Of a DNA stretch of 64,000 bases, positions 1-8,889 are shown one piece after another; position 1 is the stretch's first letter; every line of letters begins with the position of its first letter. The stretch spans positions 44,582 to 108,581 of the forward strand of contig NZ_BDAE01000018.1 of NCBI RefSeq assembly GCF_002091675.1, written 5' to 3'. Both the position numbers and the translations under genes were made by a program. Origin of the DNA: Pseudomonas luteola NBRC 103146. Lineage in GTDB: Bacteria > Pseudomonadota > Gammaproteobacteria > Pseudomonadales > Pseudomonadaceae. The notes beneath the pieces were generated by a model. It was not told the origin of the DNA. It worked only from the letters and a program-made list of their open reading frames with translations, and did no database searches.

Positions 1-594
1 TACAGGTTTATCGAATACGTGTAACGCTGCGTGATAGAGCAAGGTGATGGTCTTCATGTCTTTTATCTGCCCCTGCCTGACCAAACCTAGCGCTTCATCG
101 AAAGGCATTTCTAATACCTCGATGTCCTCACCTTCTCCTTCCAGACCACCACCGTCTTCCTTGCGGTTACTTGACTCGTATTCAGCCGTGAAAAAAGAGA
201 GCTTTTCCGTCACGGAGCCGGGGGTTGAATAGGCTTCAAACAGTGGCGTGACATTCTGGATGTCATAGCCGGTCTCTTCACGAATCTCTTCCTTAATACG
301 TTTCTCAGGAGATGCCTTATCAAGCTTTCCGGCGGGTGTCTCTAATAGCATGCCATCGGTTACGCCATTGACGAAGGCAGGAAAGCGAAATTGCCGGGTG
401 AGCACAACGGTCCGCTGCGCCCGGTTATAGAGGAGCACGGTAGTGCTGTCGCCTGCATCGTAGGTTTCCCGGGTCAGCTGTTGCCACTGACCGTTACGGC
501 GACGGTAGTCGAAGGTGTTTTTTTTGAGTACGGAAAAGCCTTCGGAGAGCACTTCGCTCTTCACTATCCGGATGAAGTCAGCCTGATCAGTCAT
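1..594 (-). CDS. nudK: NudK-like Nudix hydrolase (GDP-mannose pyrophosphatase type), C-terminus cut by window edge
   Basis: The frame is open from an ATG at 594 to the first base of the window, giving 198 codons with no stop, so the end lies just outside. The protein has the Nudix fold signature: GKLDKASPEKR leads into an EEIREETGYD helix that supplies the metal-binding glutamates. This is followed by the SPG/TPG turn (YSTPGSVTEKLSFF) typical of the NudK/ADP-ribose pyrophosphatase branch. Family members hydrolyse nucleotide sugars such as GDP-mannose to a sugar phosphate and a nucleotide. E. coli NudK is about 190 residues, so probably few residues are missing. The exact substrate cannot be read from sequence; ADP-ribose is the main alternative. 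Confidence 0.8.
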   Translation of the reverse strand, partial: MTDQADFIRIVKSEVLSEGFSVLKKNTFDYRRRNGQWQQLTRETYDAGDSTTVLLYNRAQRTVVLTRQFRFPAFVNGVTDGMLLETPAGKLDKASPEKRIKEEIREETGYDIQNVTPLFEAYSTPGSVTEKLSFFTAEYESSNRKEDGGGLEGEGEDIEVLEMPFDEALGLVRQGQIKDMKTITLLYHAALHVFDKPV

Positions 595-739
595 TTACAT
601 TTACCTCGCTAAAACCATTCGGACTCTCATTCATGGCAAACGTCAGTTGAAGGCGACCAGCTGCCCCAAGGCATTCTGCTGGATTGCTTTCAGGTGTGCC
701 GAATGCCTTAGGTTTGTGCCTGTTCAATTCAACCTGTTT

Positions 740-767
740 TTGTAAAGGCCTCGGCATGCGGTACGAT
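740..767 (+). promoter_or_regulatory. Possible sigma-70 promoter of the DsbA-family gene
   Basis: TTGTAA at 740-745 and TACGAT at 762-767 are separated by 16 bp. Each matches four of six consensus positions. They lie about 60 bp upstream of the ATG at 830. The match is weak and is offered only as the best candidate in the 235-bp gap. The gap also contains a 9-bp inverted repeat (668-676 with 701-709). Confidence 0.25.
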
Positions 768-829
768 CATGAGCTTTCCGCCCACCGGCGGAGTGCTATT
801 TCCCCTCGTTCATAGCCAAGGAACCACAG

Positions 830-1639
830 ATGCAGAATTTCAAAGGTCGGACGCTGCGTGCCAAATCAGCTCTTGCAGCATTGGTTCTGGCCTGCGCTCC
901 CTTTGCCCACGCCGATAGCAGTGTTGGCGGTTTCAATGCCAGCCAGCAGGATGCGATTGGCAAGATTGCCGCGGATTATCTGATCAAGCACCCTGAGGTG
1001 CTGGTTCAGGTCAGCCAGGCGTTGCAGCAGAAACAACAGGAAGAGCAGATCAGTCAGCTGACCGTGGGTGCCGTAGCTTCCGCCGATGCCTTGCTCAACG
1101 ATGCCAAGACGCCTGCCGTAGGGCCGAAGGATGCCAAGGTAGCGATCGTCGAGTTTTTCGATTACCAGTGCATCTATTGCTATCACATGTCCGAAACGGT
1201 CGAAGGGCTGATCAAGGCGAACCCCAACGTTCGCTTCATCTTCAAGGAATTTCCAGTCTTTGGTGCTCGCTGGCCTGCGTCCATCCTGGCGGCGGAAGCC
1301 GGTCAGTATGTGTATGCCAAGAAGGGCGGCGAGGCTTATCTGAAGTACCACAACGGTCTGTTCGCAACCGGCAAGAACGAGGGCAAGCTGACCGAGCAGG
1401 ACGTAGAGAAAGCCCTGAAAGCCGTTGACCTGAAGCTGGCCGATGTCAAAGCTGACGCGAAGACGCTGGAGTCCCAGATCCAGGCCAACATGGACCTGGG
1501 CAGCAAGATGCAGATCCAGGGTACGCCTACGTTCGTAGTCATGCCGACCAAGGGCGCAACCGCAGACAACGTGACCGTTATTCCCGGCGCGACCGATACG
1601 GAAAACCTGCAGAAGGCCATCGACGCCGCCAGCAAGTAA
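830..1639 (+). CDS. Periplasmic DsbA-family (Com1/ScsC-like) thiol oxidoreductase
   Basis: This 269-residue secreted protein starts with a Sec signal peptide (hydrophobic run about 12-24, cleavage near AHA-DS). A helical N-terminal segment (about 35-75, Gln-rich) resembles the dimerisation region of Com1/ScsC/BdbD-like proteins. The thioredoxin fold follows, with a redox pair CIYC at Cys114 and Cys117 and the conserved cis-proline loop QGTPTFVV near residue 237. It should form or isomerise disulfide bonds in periplasmic proteins. It is longer than classical DsbA (about 210) because of the N-terminal extension. It faces ureC across a shared hairpin and is not part of the urease operon. Confidence 0.85.
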   Translation: MQNFKGRTLRAKSALAALVLACAPFAHADSSVGGFNASQQDAIGKIAADYLIKHPEVLVQVSQALQQKQQEEQISQLTVGAVASADALLNDAKTPAVGPKDAKVAIVEFFDYQCIYCYHMSETVEGLIKANPNVRFIFKEFPVFGARWPASILAAEAGQYVYAKKGGEAYLKYHNGLFATGKNEGKLTEQDVEKALKAVDLKLADVKADAKTLESQIQANMDLGSKMQIQGTPTFVVMPTKGATADNVTVIPGATDTENLQKAIDAASK

Positions 1640-1650
1640 TTCCGTTTATC

Positions 1651-1690
1651 CAAGGCAGCGTTATCGTTCAGAAGCGGTAACGCTGCCTTG
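1651..1690. terminator. Hairpin between convergent dsbA-like gene and ureC
   Basis: CAAGGCAGCGTTA (1651-1663) pairs perfectly with TAACGCTGCCTTG (1678-1690). The stem extends inward by three more pairs (one G-T) around an 8-nt loop. It lies midway between two convergent genes and can fold in both transcripts. Neither side has a strong T tract, so termination may be partial or Rho-assisted. Confidence 0.6.
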
Positions 1691-1710
1691 GGCCTTCCGC
1701 AAGACCTTGA

Positions 1711-3420
1711 TCAAAACAGGAAATACCGCTGTGCCATGGGCAATACTTCTGCCGGCTCGCACCACAACAGCTGTCCATCCGCTTTGACTTGATAATTCTG
1801 CGGATCGACTTCGATGGTGGGTAAATAGCCGTTATGGATCAGGTCGGTTTTCTTCACCGTACGGCAGCCCTTTACGACGCCAATTTGCTTCTTGAGGCCT
1901 AACTGGGCAGGCACACCTGCGTCAAAGGCCGCCTGACTGATAAAGGTCAGGCTCGTGGCATGACGCGAACCGGCGTAGCTTGCGAACATAGGTCGATAGT
2001 GAACCGGTTGTGGAGTAGGGATGGACGCGTTGGCGTCGCCCATGAGGCTCGCCGCAATGGCACCGCCTTTTAGGATCAATGAGGGTTTCACGCCAAAGAA
2101 GGCCGGGCGCCACAAGACCAGATCTGCCCATTTACCCACTTCAATAGAGCCTACCTCATGGCTGACTCCATGGGTAATGGCCGGGTTAATAGTGTATTTG
2201 GCGATATAGCGTTTTGCGCGAAAGTTGTCATGGCCGGGACCGTCCTCGGGCAAAGAGCCGCGTTGCTTCTTCATTTTGTCTGCCGTCTGCCAGGTACGGG
2301 TTATGACCTCGCCTACCCGGCCCATGGCCTGGCTGTCAGAGCTGATCATTGAAAACGCGCCCAGGTCATGGAGGATATCCTCGGCAGCAATGGTCTCACG
2401 GCGGATACGGCTCTCGGCGAAGGCTACGTCTTCCGCGATGCTTGGGTCGAGATGATGGCAGACCATAAGCATGTCCAGGTGCTCATCAATGGTGTTCTTG
2501 GTAAACGGCCGGGTTGGATTGGTAGAGCTGGGCAGTACATTGGGGAAACCGCAGGCCTTGATGATATCCGGCGCGTGTCCACCCCCTGCACCTTCGGTGT
2601 GATAAGTGTGAATGGTGCGGTCTTTGAATGCGCCCAGGGTTGTCTCGACAAAGCCAGACTCATTCAGCGTATCGGTATGGATTGCAACCTGGATATCGTA
2701 CTGGTCAGCCACTGCAAGGCAGTTGTCGATAGCTGCCGGTGTCGTGCCCCAGTCCTCATGCAACTTAAGGCCAATAGCACCAGCCTTGATCTGCTCTATT
2801 AGCGGTTCGGGGACGCTCACATTGCCTTTGCCGGTAAAACCGATGTTCATCGGGAAGGCATCTGCGGCCTGGAGCATGCGCGCCATATGCCAGGGGCCGG
2901 GCGTTACGGTAGTCGCATTGGTGCCTGTCGCTGGGCCTGTGCCTCCGCCGATCATGGTAGTCACACCACTCATGAGGGCCTCTTCGATCTGCTGCGGACA
3001 GATGAAGTGAATGTGACTATCGATGCCGCCTGCTGTGAGGATCATGCCTTCCCCGGCGATGACCTCTGTTGCGCCACCAATAGCAATCGTTACTCCCGGC
3101 TGGATGTCCGGGTTGCCTGCCTTGCCGATGGCTGCAATACGGCCATTCTTGAGGCCGACGTCCGCTTTCACAATCCCCCAATGGTCCAGGATCAGCGCAT
3201 TGGTGATGACCGTGTCGGCCACGTCGGCTGCGCAGCGCTGACTTTGGCCCATGCCGTCACGAATCACCTTGCCGCCCCCGAACTTGACCTCTTCACCATA
3301 AACGGTGTGATCATGCTCGACCTCAATCCACAGGTCCGTATCCGCCAGACGCACCTTGTCGCCCGTAGTGGGACCGAACATGTCGGCATAGGCTTGGCGT
3401 GAAATCTTCATATCACTCAT
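1711..3420 (-). CDS. ureC: Urease subunit alpha (catalytic)
   Basis: Full-length UreC (569 residues). It hydrolyses urea to ammonia and carbamate in the cytoplasm as part of the UreABC complex. All key residues are visible: nickel ligands in the HIH motif (136, 138), the carbamylated lysine in GLKLHED (Lys219), further ligands at His248 (AIHTD) and His274 (TYHTEG), and the CHHLD flap with the catalytic histidine near 322. It is the last gene of the urt-ure run. It is separated from ureB by an unusually long 176-bp spacer. Met4 (MKISRQ) is an alternative start that matches many homologues. Nickel insertion needs UreD plus UreE/F/G, which are not in this window. Confidence 0.98.
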   Translation of the reverse strand: MSDMKISRQAYADMFGPTTGDKVRLADTDLWIEVEHDHTVYGEEVKFGGGKVIRDGMGQSQRCAADVADTVITNALILDHWGIVKADVGLKNGRIAAIGKAGNPDIQPGVTIAIGGATEVIAGEGMILTAGGIDSHIHFICPQQIEEALMSGVTTMIGGGTGPATGTNATTVTPGPWHMARMLQAADAFPMNIGFTGKGNVSVPEPLIEQIKAGAIGLKLHEDWGTTPAAIDNCLAVADQYDIQVAIHTDTLNESGFVETTLGAFKDRTIHTYHTEGAGGGHAPDIIKACGFPNVLPSSTNPTRPFTKNTIDEHLDMLMVCHHLDPSIAEDVAFAESRIRRETIAAEDILHDLGAFSMISSDSQAMGRVGEVITRTWQTADKMKKQRGSLPEDGPGHDNFRAKRYIAKYTINPAITHGVSHEVGSIEVGKWADLVLWRPAFFGVKPSLILKGGAIAASLMGDANASIPTPQPVHYRPMFASYAGSRHATSLTFISQAAFDAGVPAQLGLKKQIGVVKGCRTVKKTDLIHNGYLPTIEVDPQNYQVKADGQLLWCEPAEVLPMAQRYFLF

Positions 3421-3596
3421 CCTGATCGTGTAGGGAAGGGTGGCGCAGCGCCGGTCCCGTTCTGTGTTTCGGGTGTGGGTTGGTAGGGGGTATTACTGCC
3501 TTCAGGCGGCGCGCCTTGACCATCCTGGCAATGGGATGGAAGGTGCGAAGCAATACCCATCATCAAGACTGATATTCATTGCATCGGAGCTGCGCG

Positions 3597-3902
3597 TTAT
3601 AAATGGCCCATCACACGGCCAGCAAAGCCATACACGATACGGTCGCCTGCCAGCTCCACCAGCTCTATATCGCGTGACTGACCCGGCTCGAAGCGTACTG
3701 CCGTACCCGCCGGAATGTTCAGGCGCATGCCACGGGCCTGCTCACGGTCAAAGGCGAGGGCATCGTTGGTTTCGAAGAAGTGATAGTGAGAGCCGACCTG
3801 GACAGGGCGATCCCCCGTGTTGGCTACCGTCAGGCTCAAGGTTCGACGACCGGCATTGAGTTCTATATCGCCGTCTTTGATCTGGTATTCGCCAGGGGTC
3901 AT
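3597..3902 (-). CDS. ureB: Urease subunit beta
   Basis: This 101-residue protein has the full UreB pattern: [19 protein letters not shown] at the start, [11 protein letters not shown] in the middle and a C-terminal [13 protein letters not shown] end. It packs against UreC in the urease trimer-of-trimers and has no catalytic residues of its own. Its ATG overlaps the stop of the upstream acetyltransferase by 4 bp (ATGA), so translation is probably coupled. In many bacteria ureA and ureB are adjacent; here two acetyltransferase genes separate them. Confidence 0.97.
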   Translation of the reverse strand: MTPGEYQIKDGDIELNAGRRTLSLTVANTGDRPVQVGSHYHFFETNDALAFDREQARGMRLNIPAGTAVRFEPGQSRDIELVELAGDRIVYGFAGRVMGHL

Positions 3903-4435
3903 GAGAGGCTCCTGAGCTGCTTGTAGTAAAGGGCGGTCGGGTGATAGGTACCGTCGGGGTTCGCGGCATAATCCGGGATTTCCCCGACACGCTGATATCC
4001 TAGGTATTGATAGAGCTGTTCGGCGCCTGAACCCGCCAGCGTATCGAGGTAGAGCAGGGTGCGCCCCATGTCCAATGCAGCGCTTTCCAGCGTGATCATC
4101 AGCCGATGTGCGATGCCGTGCCGCCGAGCGCCACGTAGTACCATCAACTTTTGTACTTCGGCGCGCTTGAGGCCATTGCGTTTGGTCGCTGGCGCCAGTT
4201 GCACGCTACCGGCCACCGTCCGGTCACCTAACAGCGCAACCCAGAGATGAAGGCCGCCATCTGCGATGTCCTGTTGAACGTTATCCAGATATGCGTCAAC
4301 TTCGGCATCGCTCAGATCAGCCAGAAACCCGATCGAGGCGCCGCCTGCAACACAGTCACGCAAAAGGTCGCCTAAGCCCCGCCTGTAATGTTGAAATGCC
4401 TCTGCACCGACGCGTTCAAGGGTGACGTCAACCAT
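3899..4435 (-). CDS. GNAT-family N-acetyltransferase
   Basis: This 178-residue protein has the GNAT fold. The acetyl-CoA pyrophosphate loop is seen as [15 protein letters not shown] (an R/Q-x-x-G-x-G/A variant), preceded by the beta-4 strand VQKLMV. The later segment [17 protein letters not shown] is typical of small-molecule acetyltransferases. The substrate cannot be deduced. It sits between ureA and ureB with 4-8 bp overlaps on both sides, so it must be co-expressed with urease. Related Pseudomonas urease loci also carry acetyltransferases at this point, as I recall, so it is a stable passenger rather than a recent insertion. Confidence 0.85.
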   Translation of the reverse strand: MVDVTLERVGAEAFQHYRRGLGDLLRDCVAGGASIGFLADLSDAEVDAYLDNVQQDIADGGLHLWVALLGDRTVAGSVQLAPATKRNGLKRAEVQKLMVLRGARRHGIAHRLMITLESAALDMGRTLLYLDTLAGSGAEQLYQYLGYQRVGEIPDYAANPDGTYHPTALYYKQLRSLS

Positions 4436-4940
4436 GATGGGACTCCAGTTTGAGTTGCATGAATGTAAGGTCCAGCCACCGATCGAACTTGCGGCCCACT
4501 TCCGGCATCTGGCCGGTCGTTACGAAACCCAGTCGCTCATGCAGGCGGATCGACGCGGTATTGCCGCTCTCTATAGCCGCCACCATCATGTGTAGATTGG
4601 CGTTGCGGGCATATTCGATCAGGGCCTTCATCAGCATGGGGCCGATGCCCTGACCCCGTTGATCGCTGCGAACGTATACCGAATGCTCGACGGTATGACG
4701 GAAACCCTCAATGGTTCGCCAGGTGCCATAACTGGCATAGCCGACTACCTCACCGGCAGCATCACGGGCAACCAGTACGGGAAACCCCTGAGCCGTACGG
4801 TCTGCCAGCCAGGTACGGCGGTTGGCTAGATCGACCAGGGTCTCGTTCCAGATCGCCGTGGTGTTTTCCACGGCGTCGTTGTAGATGGCCAGAATGCCAG
4901 GCAGATCGGATTCGTGGGCAGGAGCGATAGAGCACGTCAT
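4428..4940 (-). CDS. GNAT acetyltransferase, phosphinothricin/methionine-sulfoximine type
   Basis: This protein of 170 residues starts at ATG 4940, which has GAGG five bases upstream. A longer TTG-started reading to 4955 would overlap ureA and looks wrong. Recognisable signatures of the PAT/MddA subfamily are YNDAVENTTAIWNE near the start, VRSDQRGQGIG (acetyl-CoA loop), AAIESGNTASIRLHERLGF and VGRKFDRWLDLTFMQ near the end. Family members acetylate glutamine-analogue compounds such as methionine sulfoximine or methionine sulfone, which inhibit glutamine synthetase. That role would fit a nitrogen-assimilation operon, but the link is inference. Confidence 0.88.
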   Translation of the reverse strand: MTCSIAPAHESDLPGILAIYNDAVENTTAIWNETLVDLANRRTWLADRTAQGFPVLVARDAAGEVVGYASYGTWRTIEGFRHTVEHSVYVRSDQRGQGIGPMLMKALIEYARNANLHMMVAAIESGNTASIRLHERLGFVTTGQMPEVGRKFDRWLDLTFMQLKLESHHG

Positions 4941-4947
4941 AACAGCC

Positions 4948-5250
4948 TCAGGCAATCGGTTGGTGTACGGTTACAAGCTTGGTCCCGTCAGGAAAGGTAG
5001 CTTCCACCTGGATGTCTGGAATCATTTCCGGAACCCCTTCCATGACCTGTTCGCGGGTAAGCAGCGTGGTGCCGTAGTGCATCAGCTCGGCTACCGTCTG
5101 GCCGTCCCGGGCGCCTTCGAGCAGGGCGGCCGATATGAAAGCCATGGCCTCGGGATAATTGAGCTTGAGGCCTCTGGCCAGACGCCGTTCAGCCACAAGA
5201 CCGGCAGTGAAAATCAATAGCTTGTCTTTTTCGCGAGGTGTCAAATCCAT
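4948..5250 (-). CDS. ureA: Urease subunit gamma
   Basis: UreA at its standard length of 100 residues, beginning [21 protein letters not shown] and containing the conserved [11 protein letters not shown] and [23 protein letters not shown] regions (here [18 protein letters not shown]). It is a structural subunit of the urease complex. Its ATG overlaps the ureD stop by one base (TGATG), a typical coupling arrangement. Confidence 0.97.
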   Translation of the reverse strand: MDLTPREKDKLLIFTAGLVAERRLARGLKLNYPEAMAFISAALLEGARDGQTVAELMHYGTTLLTREQVMEGVPEMIPDIQVEATFPDGTKLVTVHQPIA

Positions 5251-6089
5251 CAGGTGCTCCAGATGCGGGGAGGGGCGGCGCGGCGGCCCAGCAGGGCAGG
5301 GCGTAACAGCGTCCAGAGTTCGATCAGCCAGGCACGTGCCGCCAACGCCTCATGGGCAAGACAACGAGCTACCAGCAGGCCAGGGAGTTGTGAGAGATCG
5401 CCACGGCCCTGGCACGGCAGGGCGCGGCAGGCCTGTAGCAGGGGCTCGTCAATATCGCCGGTCACGATCAGCGTGGCGAAGACAGGATATCCGGCGAGTC
5501 CAATAGGCGACTCCAGTAAACGGTCGCCTCCGGCAATCCGCTGACGCTCATGCCATAGCGGATGGCCGTCGTGGTAGATATCCAGATGAGACTGGAAGTG
5601 TCCTGTAGCAAAGCGCTCTTGGCTGGCGGGGCGACCCAGGGCAACCATGTCCCAGTAAAAAAGGCGGGCGTCACCTTCAAGATTGATACGGGTAGCCAGC
5701 TCGGCCTGCGCACCCGAGAAGACAATGGTTTCTTGAGGTAGCCACTCCAGCGTGGCGCCGGGCTCGACGGCGAGTGTGAGACACTGATGAGCCGGGCCTG
5801 TCGCGCGATACCACTTGGCGGCACCCGGACTGGTCAGTTGCGCCCAGGCCTGCTCACCGACACGAGCATTGATTGCCAGGCGATCTCCGCCGGCAATACC
5901 ACCAGGTGGGTGAACAATGATGTGCTGGCACACCTCCGGCCCCTCCGCGTGCAAATGCTTCTGCACCCGCAGTGGACCGGCATGCCGCCGCATGACTGGA
6001 CGCGTCCAGTCATCTTGGCGCGCATAGGCCAGCTCCAGCTCGGCCTGCCAGGCAGGGGTAAACAGGGCGGATGTAATTGGTGCGTTCAT
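5250..6089 (-). CDS. ureD: Urease accessory protein UreD
   Basis: This 279-residue protein matches Ure[35 protein letters not shown] at about 40-74, the [14 protein letters not shown] segment, and [12 protein letters not shown]. UreD (UreH) binds apo-urease and, with UreF and UreG, forms the channelled complex that delivers nickel. It is the first ure gene after the transporter genes; only 91 bp separate it from urtE. Its stop overlaps the ureA start. Confidence 0.95.
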   Translation of the reverse strand: MNAPITSALFTPAWQAELELAYARQDDWTRPVMRRHAGPLRVQKHLHAEGPEVCQHIIVHPPGGIAGGDRLAINARVGEQAWAQLTSPGAAKWYRATGPAHQCLTLAVEPGATLEWLPQETIVFSGAQAELATRINLEGDARLFYWDMVALGRPASQERFATGHFQSHLDIYHDGHPLWHERQRIAGGDRLLESPIGLAGYPVFATLIVTGDIDEPLLQACRALPCQGRGDLSQLPGLLVARCLAHEALAARAWLIELWTLLRPALLGRRAAPPRIWST

Positions 6090-6180
6090 CGGTTCTTATC
6101 TGTTTTGGTTTACCGTCAGCATCATTACGCTGAACTGACGGGATCATGGCATGCCGCGTGGGTGCTCTGGCAAGCGGTTT

Positions 6181-6879
6181 TCAAATGGCGACCAGACCGC
6201 GTACGCCGTCGGCCTCCATCTGTGTACCCTGGCCGCGCTGGATGATTTCCCCACGAGACATCACAAGATAGTGATCGGCCAATTCGGCGGCAAAATCATA
6301 GAATTGCTCCACCAGTAAAATGGCCATATCGCCTCTGGCCGCCAGCCGCTTGATGACCGTACCGATCTCCTTGATAACGGACGGCTGAATCCCTTCGGTG
6401 GGCTCATCAAGAATCAGCAGGCGAGGCTGACTGGCCAGGGCGCGGCCAATGGCGAGCTGTTGCTGCTGACCACCAGAGAGGTCTCCCCCTCGACGATGCT
6501 TCATCTGCTTGAGAACAGGGAACAGCTCATAGATAAAATCAGGGACTTCCTTGGCTTGTCCGGCCGGAAAGCGAGACAGGCCCATCAGCAGATTTTCCTC
6601 TACGGTCAGTCGGGGAAAGATCTCACGGCCCTGCGGTACATAGGCAATACCGGCGTGTACCCGCTGGTGCGGCTTGAGCGCGGTAATTGCTTTATCTTCC
6701 CAGATCATACTTCCCTGTTTCGAGGGTATAAGACCCATCAGGCACTTGAGCAGCGTCGTCTTGCCAACGCCGTTTCGGCCCAGCAGACACGTGATTTCGC
6801 CAATTCTTGCCTCAAAGGACAGACCGCGCAGGATGTGGCTACCACCGTAATACTGATGAAGTTCGTTAACCTGAAGCAT
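6181..6879 (-). CDS. urtE: Urea ABC transporter ATP-binding protein UrtE
   Basis: This 232-residue LivF-type ATPase begins MLQVNELHQYYGGSHILRGL, as UrtE proteins do. Walker A is GRNGVGKTT, the signature is LSGGQQQQLAIGRAL, Walker B is LLILDEPTEGIQPS, and the switch histidine position is occupied by Gln (LLVEQF), as in the branched-chain amino acid transporter family. With UrtD it powers urea uptake through UrtBC. A 100-bp gap separates it from urtD, longer than the overlaps between urtB, urtC and urtD. Confidence 0.95.
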   Translation of the reverse strand: MLQVNELHQYYGGSHILRGLSFEARIGEITCLLGRNGVGKTTLLKCLMGLIPSKQGSMIWEDKAITALKPHQRVHAGIAYVPQGREIFPRLTVEENLLMGLSRFPAGQAKEVPDFIYELFPVLKQMKHRRGGDLSGGQQQQLAIGRALASQPRLLILDEPTEGIQPSVIKEIGTVIKRLAARGDMAILLVEQFYDFAAELADHYLVMSRGEIIQRGQGTQMEADGVRGLVAI

Positions 6880-6979
6880 CGTTGTTCCTTATGGACGCAT
6901 GAGCGAGAGGGGCGATTACCTACTCATCAATTGCCAGCTGCACAGCATTGCTGGGCTTGATCCACGCTACGGGGCGCTT

Positions 6980-7813
6980 TCATCGACCTAGATACACCTC
7001 GATGACCTGCTCATTGGCCTGTACTTCGGCAAGCGAGCCCTCTGCCAGAACACGCCCTTGGTGCAGCACGGTGACATGGTCAGCGATGGTGTCGACAAAG
7101 CCCATGTCATGCTCCACCACCATGAGCGAATGCTTGCGGGCCAGCGACTTGAACAGTTCCGCCGTAAACTCGGTTTCGGCATCTGTCATGCCGGCTACCG
7201 GTTCGTCCAGCAGGAGTAACTGGGGCTCCTGCGTCAGTAGCATGCCGATTTCCAGGAATTGTTTCTGTCCATGGGAGAGCAACCCGGCCGGTCGATGACG
7301 CGATTCGCTCAGGCGGATCGTGGTCAGGATGTCCTCGAGTCGCTCCTTATGCTCACCACTAAGCGTTGCTCGCAAGCTGGCCCAGACAGACTTGTCGGCC
7401 TTTTGTGCCAACTCCAAGTTTTCATACACGGTAAGCGCTTCGAATACCGTTGGCTTCTGAAACTTCCGACCGATGCCTGCCTGAGCGATTTGCACCTCGC
7501 TCATCTGTGTCAGGTCCAGGGTTTCGCCAAAGTAGGCCTTGCCAGTATCGGGGCGGGTCTTGCCGGTAATGACGTCCATCAGGGTCGTCTTGCCGGCACC
7601 ATTGGGCCCGATAATGCAGCGCAGTTCTCCCACGCCGATGTAAAGCGTCAGGTCATTTAGCGCCTTGAATCCATCGAAGCTGACACTGATATCCTCTAGC
7701 GTAAGAATCGTGCCGTGGCGGGTATCGAGACCGCCTGTAACACGGTGGCCCAGCCCGCTCGATTCGCTGCCTAGGGAGGCATCGAGCAGCTCAGGTACAG
7801 GAGCGGCTTTCAT
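6980..7813 (-). CDS. urtD: Urea ABC transporter ATP-binding protein UrtD
   Basis: LivG-type ATPase of 277 residues: Walker A GPNGAGKTT, a signature LSHGQKQFLEIGM (the S-H-G-Q-K-Q form is characteristic of UrtD), Walker B LLLLDEPVAGM and switch VVEHDMGFV. An N-terminal extension of about 35 residues precedes the ATPase domain. It pairs with UrtE to drive urea import. Its start overlaps the end of urtC by 4 bp. Confidence 0.95.
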   Translation of the reverse strand: MKAAPVPELLDASLGSESSGLGHRVTGGLDTRHGTILTLEDISVSFDGFKALNDLTLYIGVGELRCIIGPNGAGKTTLMDVITGKTRPDTGKAYFGETLDLTQMSEVQIAQAGIGRKFQKPTVFEALTVYENLELAQKADKSVWASLRATLSGEHKERLEDILTTIRLSESRHRPAGLLSHGQKQFLEIGMLLTQEPQLLLLDEPVAGMTDAETEFTAELFKSLARKHSLMVVEHDMGFVDTIADHVTVLHQGRVLAEGSLAEVQANEQVIEVYLGR

Positions 7814-8889
7814 AGGTCTTTATCCTTACGGATCAGTCCGATCACGCCTTTGGGAAGATAGAGGGTTACTACGATGAACAGCAGGCCCAGAAAGAATTGC
7901 CAGTACTCGGGAAAGGCAACGGTGAACCAGCTCTTGGCGCCATTGACGATGCCCGCACCAATGATCGGGCCAATCAGCGTACCGCGGCCGCCCAGTGCCA
8001 CCCAGATGGCAGCCTCGATGGAATTGGTCGGAGCCATTTCGCTCGGGTTGATGATGCCCACCTGAGGTACGTACAGCGCACCCGCCAGACCACAAAGCAC
8101 AGCCGACAGCGTCCAGACGAACAGTTTGAAGCCGCGTGGATCGTAGCCGCAGAACATGACGCGGTTCTCCGCATCGCGGATGGCGGTAAGAATGCGGCCG
8201 AATTTACTGCGCGCGAGTTGCCAGCCCAGGAGCAGACTGCCTACAAGCAGGGCGACTGTCAGCAGGAAAAGCATGGCACGCATGCCCGGTGAGGCGATCG
8301 GGAAGCCGAGCAGGGTAGTAAAGCCGGTAAATCCGTTATTGCCTCCAAAACCAGTCTCGTTGCGAAAGAACAACAGCATGCCGGCAAAGGTTAGCGCCTG
8401 CGTCATGATCGAGAAGTACACGCCTTTAATGCGTGAGCGGAAGGCAAAAAAGCCGAATACAAAGGCAAGGACGCCCGGCGCAAGCACGACCAAGCACAGC
8501 GCCCACAGGAAGTGCTGCGTACCCGCCCAGAACCAAGGGATTTCCGTCCAGGACAGAAACGACATGAAGGCCGGGACGCCTTCTCCGGCAGACTGGCGTA
8601 CCAGGTACATGCCCATCGCGTAGCCGCCCAGGGCGAAGAACAGGCCGTGGCCGAGCGACAGCAGTCCGGCGTATCCCCAGACCAGGTCCAGGGCAAGCGC
8701 CACGATGGCATAGCAGAGAATCTTGCCTACCAGTGTCAGGGTATAAGCCGACACCTGTAATGGGTTGTCGGCCGGTAGCAAGGAGAGAAGCGGCAAGGCG
8801 AGCAGGCCAACCAGGGCTAATCCGCCAAGGGCCAGGGTCCAGCGCGGGCCGGCTTTTTGCACAAGCGTAATGGTCAGGGGCTGGTTCAA
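7810..8889 (-). CDS. urtC: Urea ABC transporter permease UrtC
   Basis: LivM-type inner-membrane permease of 359 residues with about ten hydrophobic segments. Conserved features include ALDLVWGYAGLLSLGHGLFFALGGYAMGMYL, the RSRIKGVYFSIMTQALTFA segment and the cytoplasmic coupling loop GRILTAIRDAENRVMFCGYDP (EAA-like). It forms the transmembrane channel together with UrtB. The gene overlaps urtB and urtD by 4 bp on either side. Confidence 0.95.
   Translation of the reverse strand: MNQPLTITLVQKAGPRWTLALGGLALVGLLALPLLSLLPADNPLQVSAYTLTLVGKILCYAIVALALDLVWGYAGLLSLGHGLFFALGGYAMGMYLVRQSAGEGVPAFMSFLSWTEIPWFWAGTQHFLWALCLVVLAPGVLAFVFGFFAFRSRIKGVYFSIMTQALTFAGMLLFFRNETGFGGNNGFTGFTTLLGFPIASPGMRAMLFLLTVALLVGSLLLGWQLARSKFGRILTAIRDAENRVMFCGYDPRGFKLFVWTLSAVLCGLAGALYVPQVGIINPSEMAPTNSIEAAIWVALGGRGTLIGPIIGAGIVNGAKSWFTVAFPEYWQFFLGLLFIVVTLYLPKGVIGLIRKDKDL

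Noticed and set aside
668..709. 9-bp inverted repeat in the gap upstream of the DsbA-like gene as a terminator
   Set aside because: The loop is 24 nt and no T tract follows on either strand; neither neighbouring gene ends here.
4941..4955. TTG start extending the second acetyltransferase into ureA
   Set aside because: The ATG at 4940 has a clear GAGG element at good spacing and avoids overlap with ureA.
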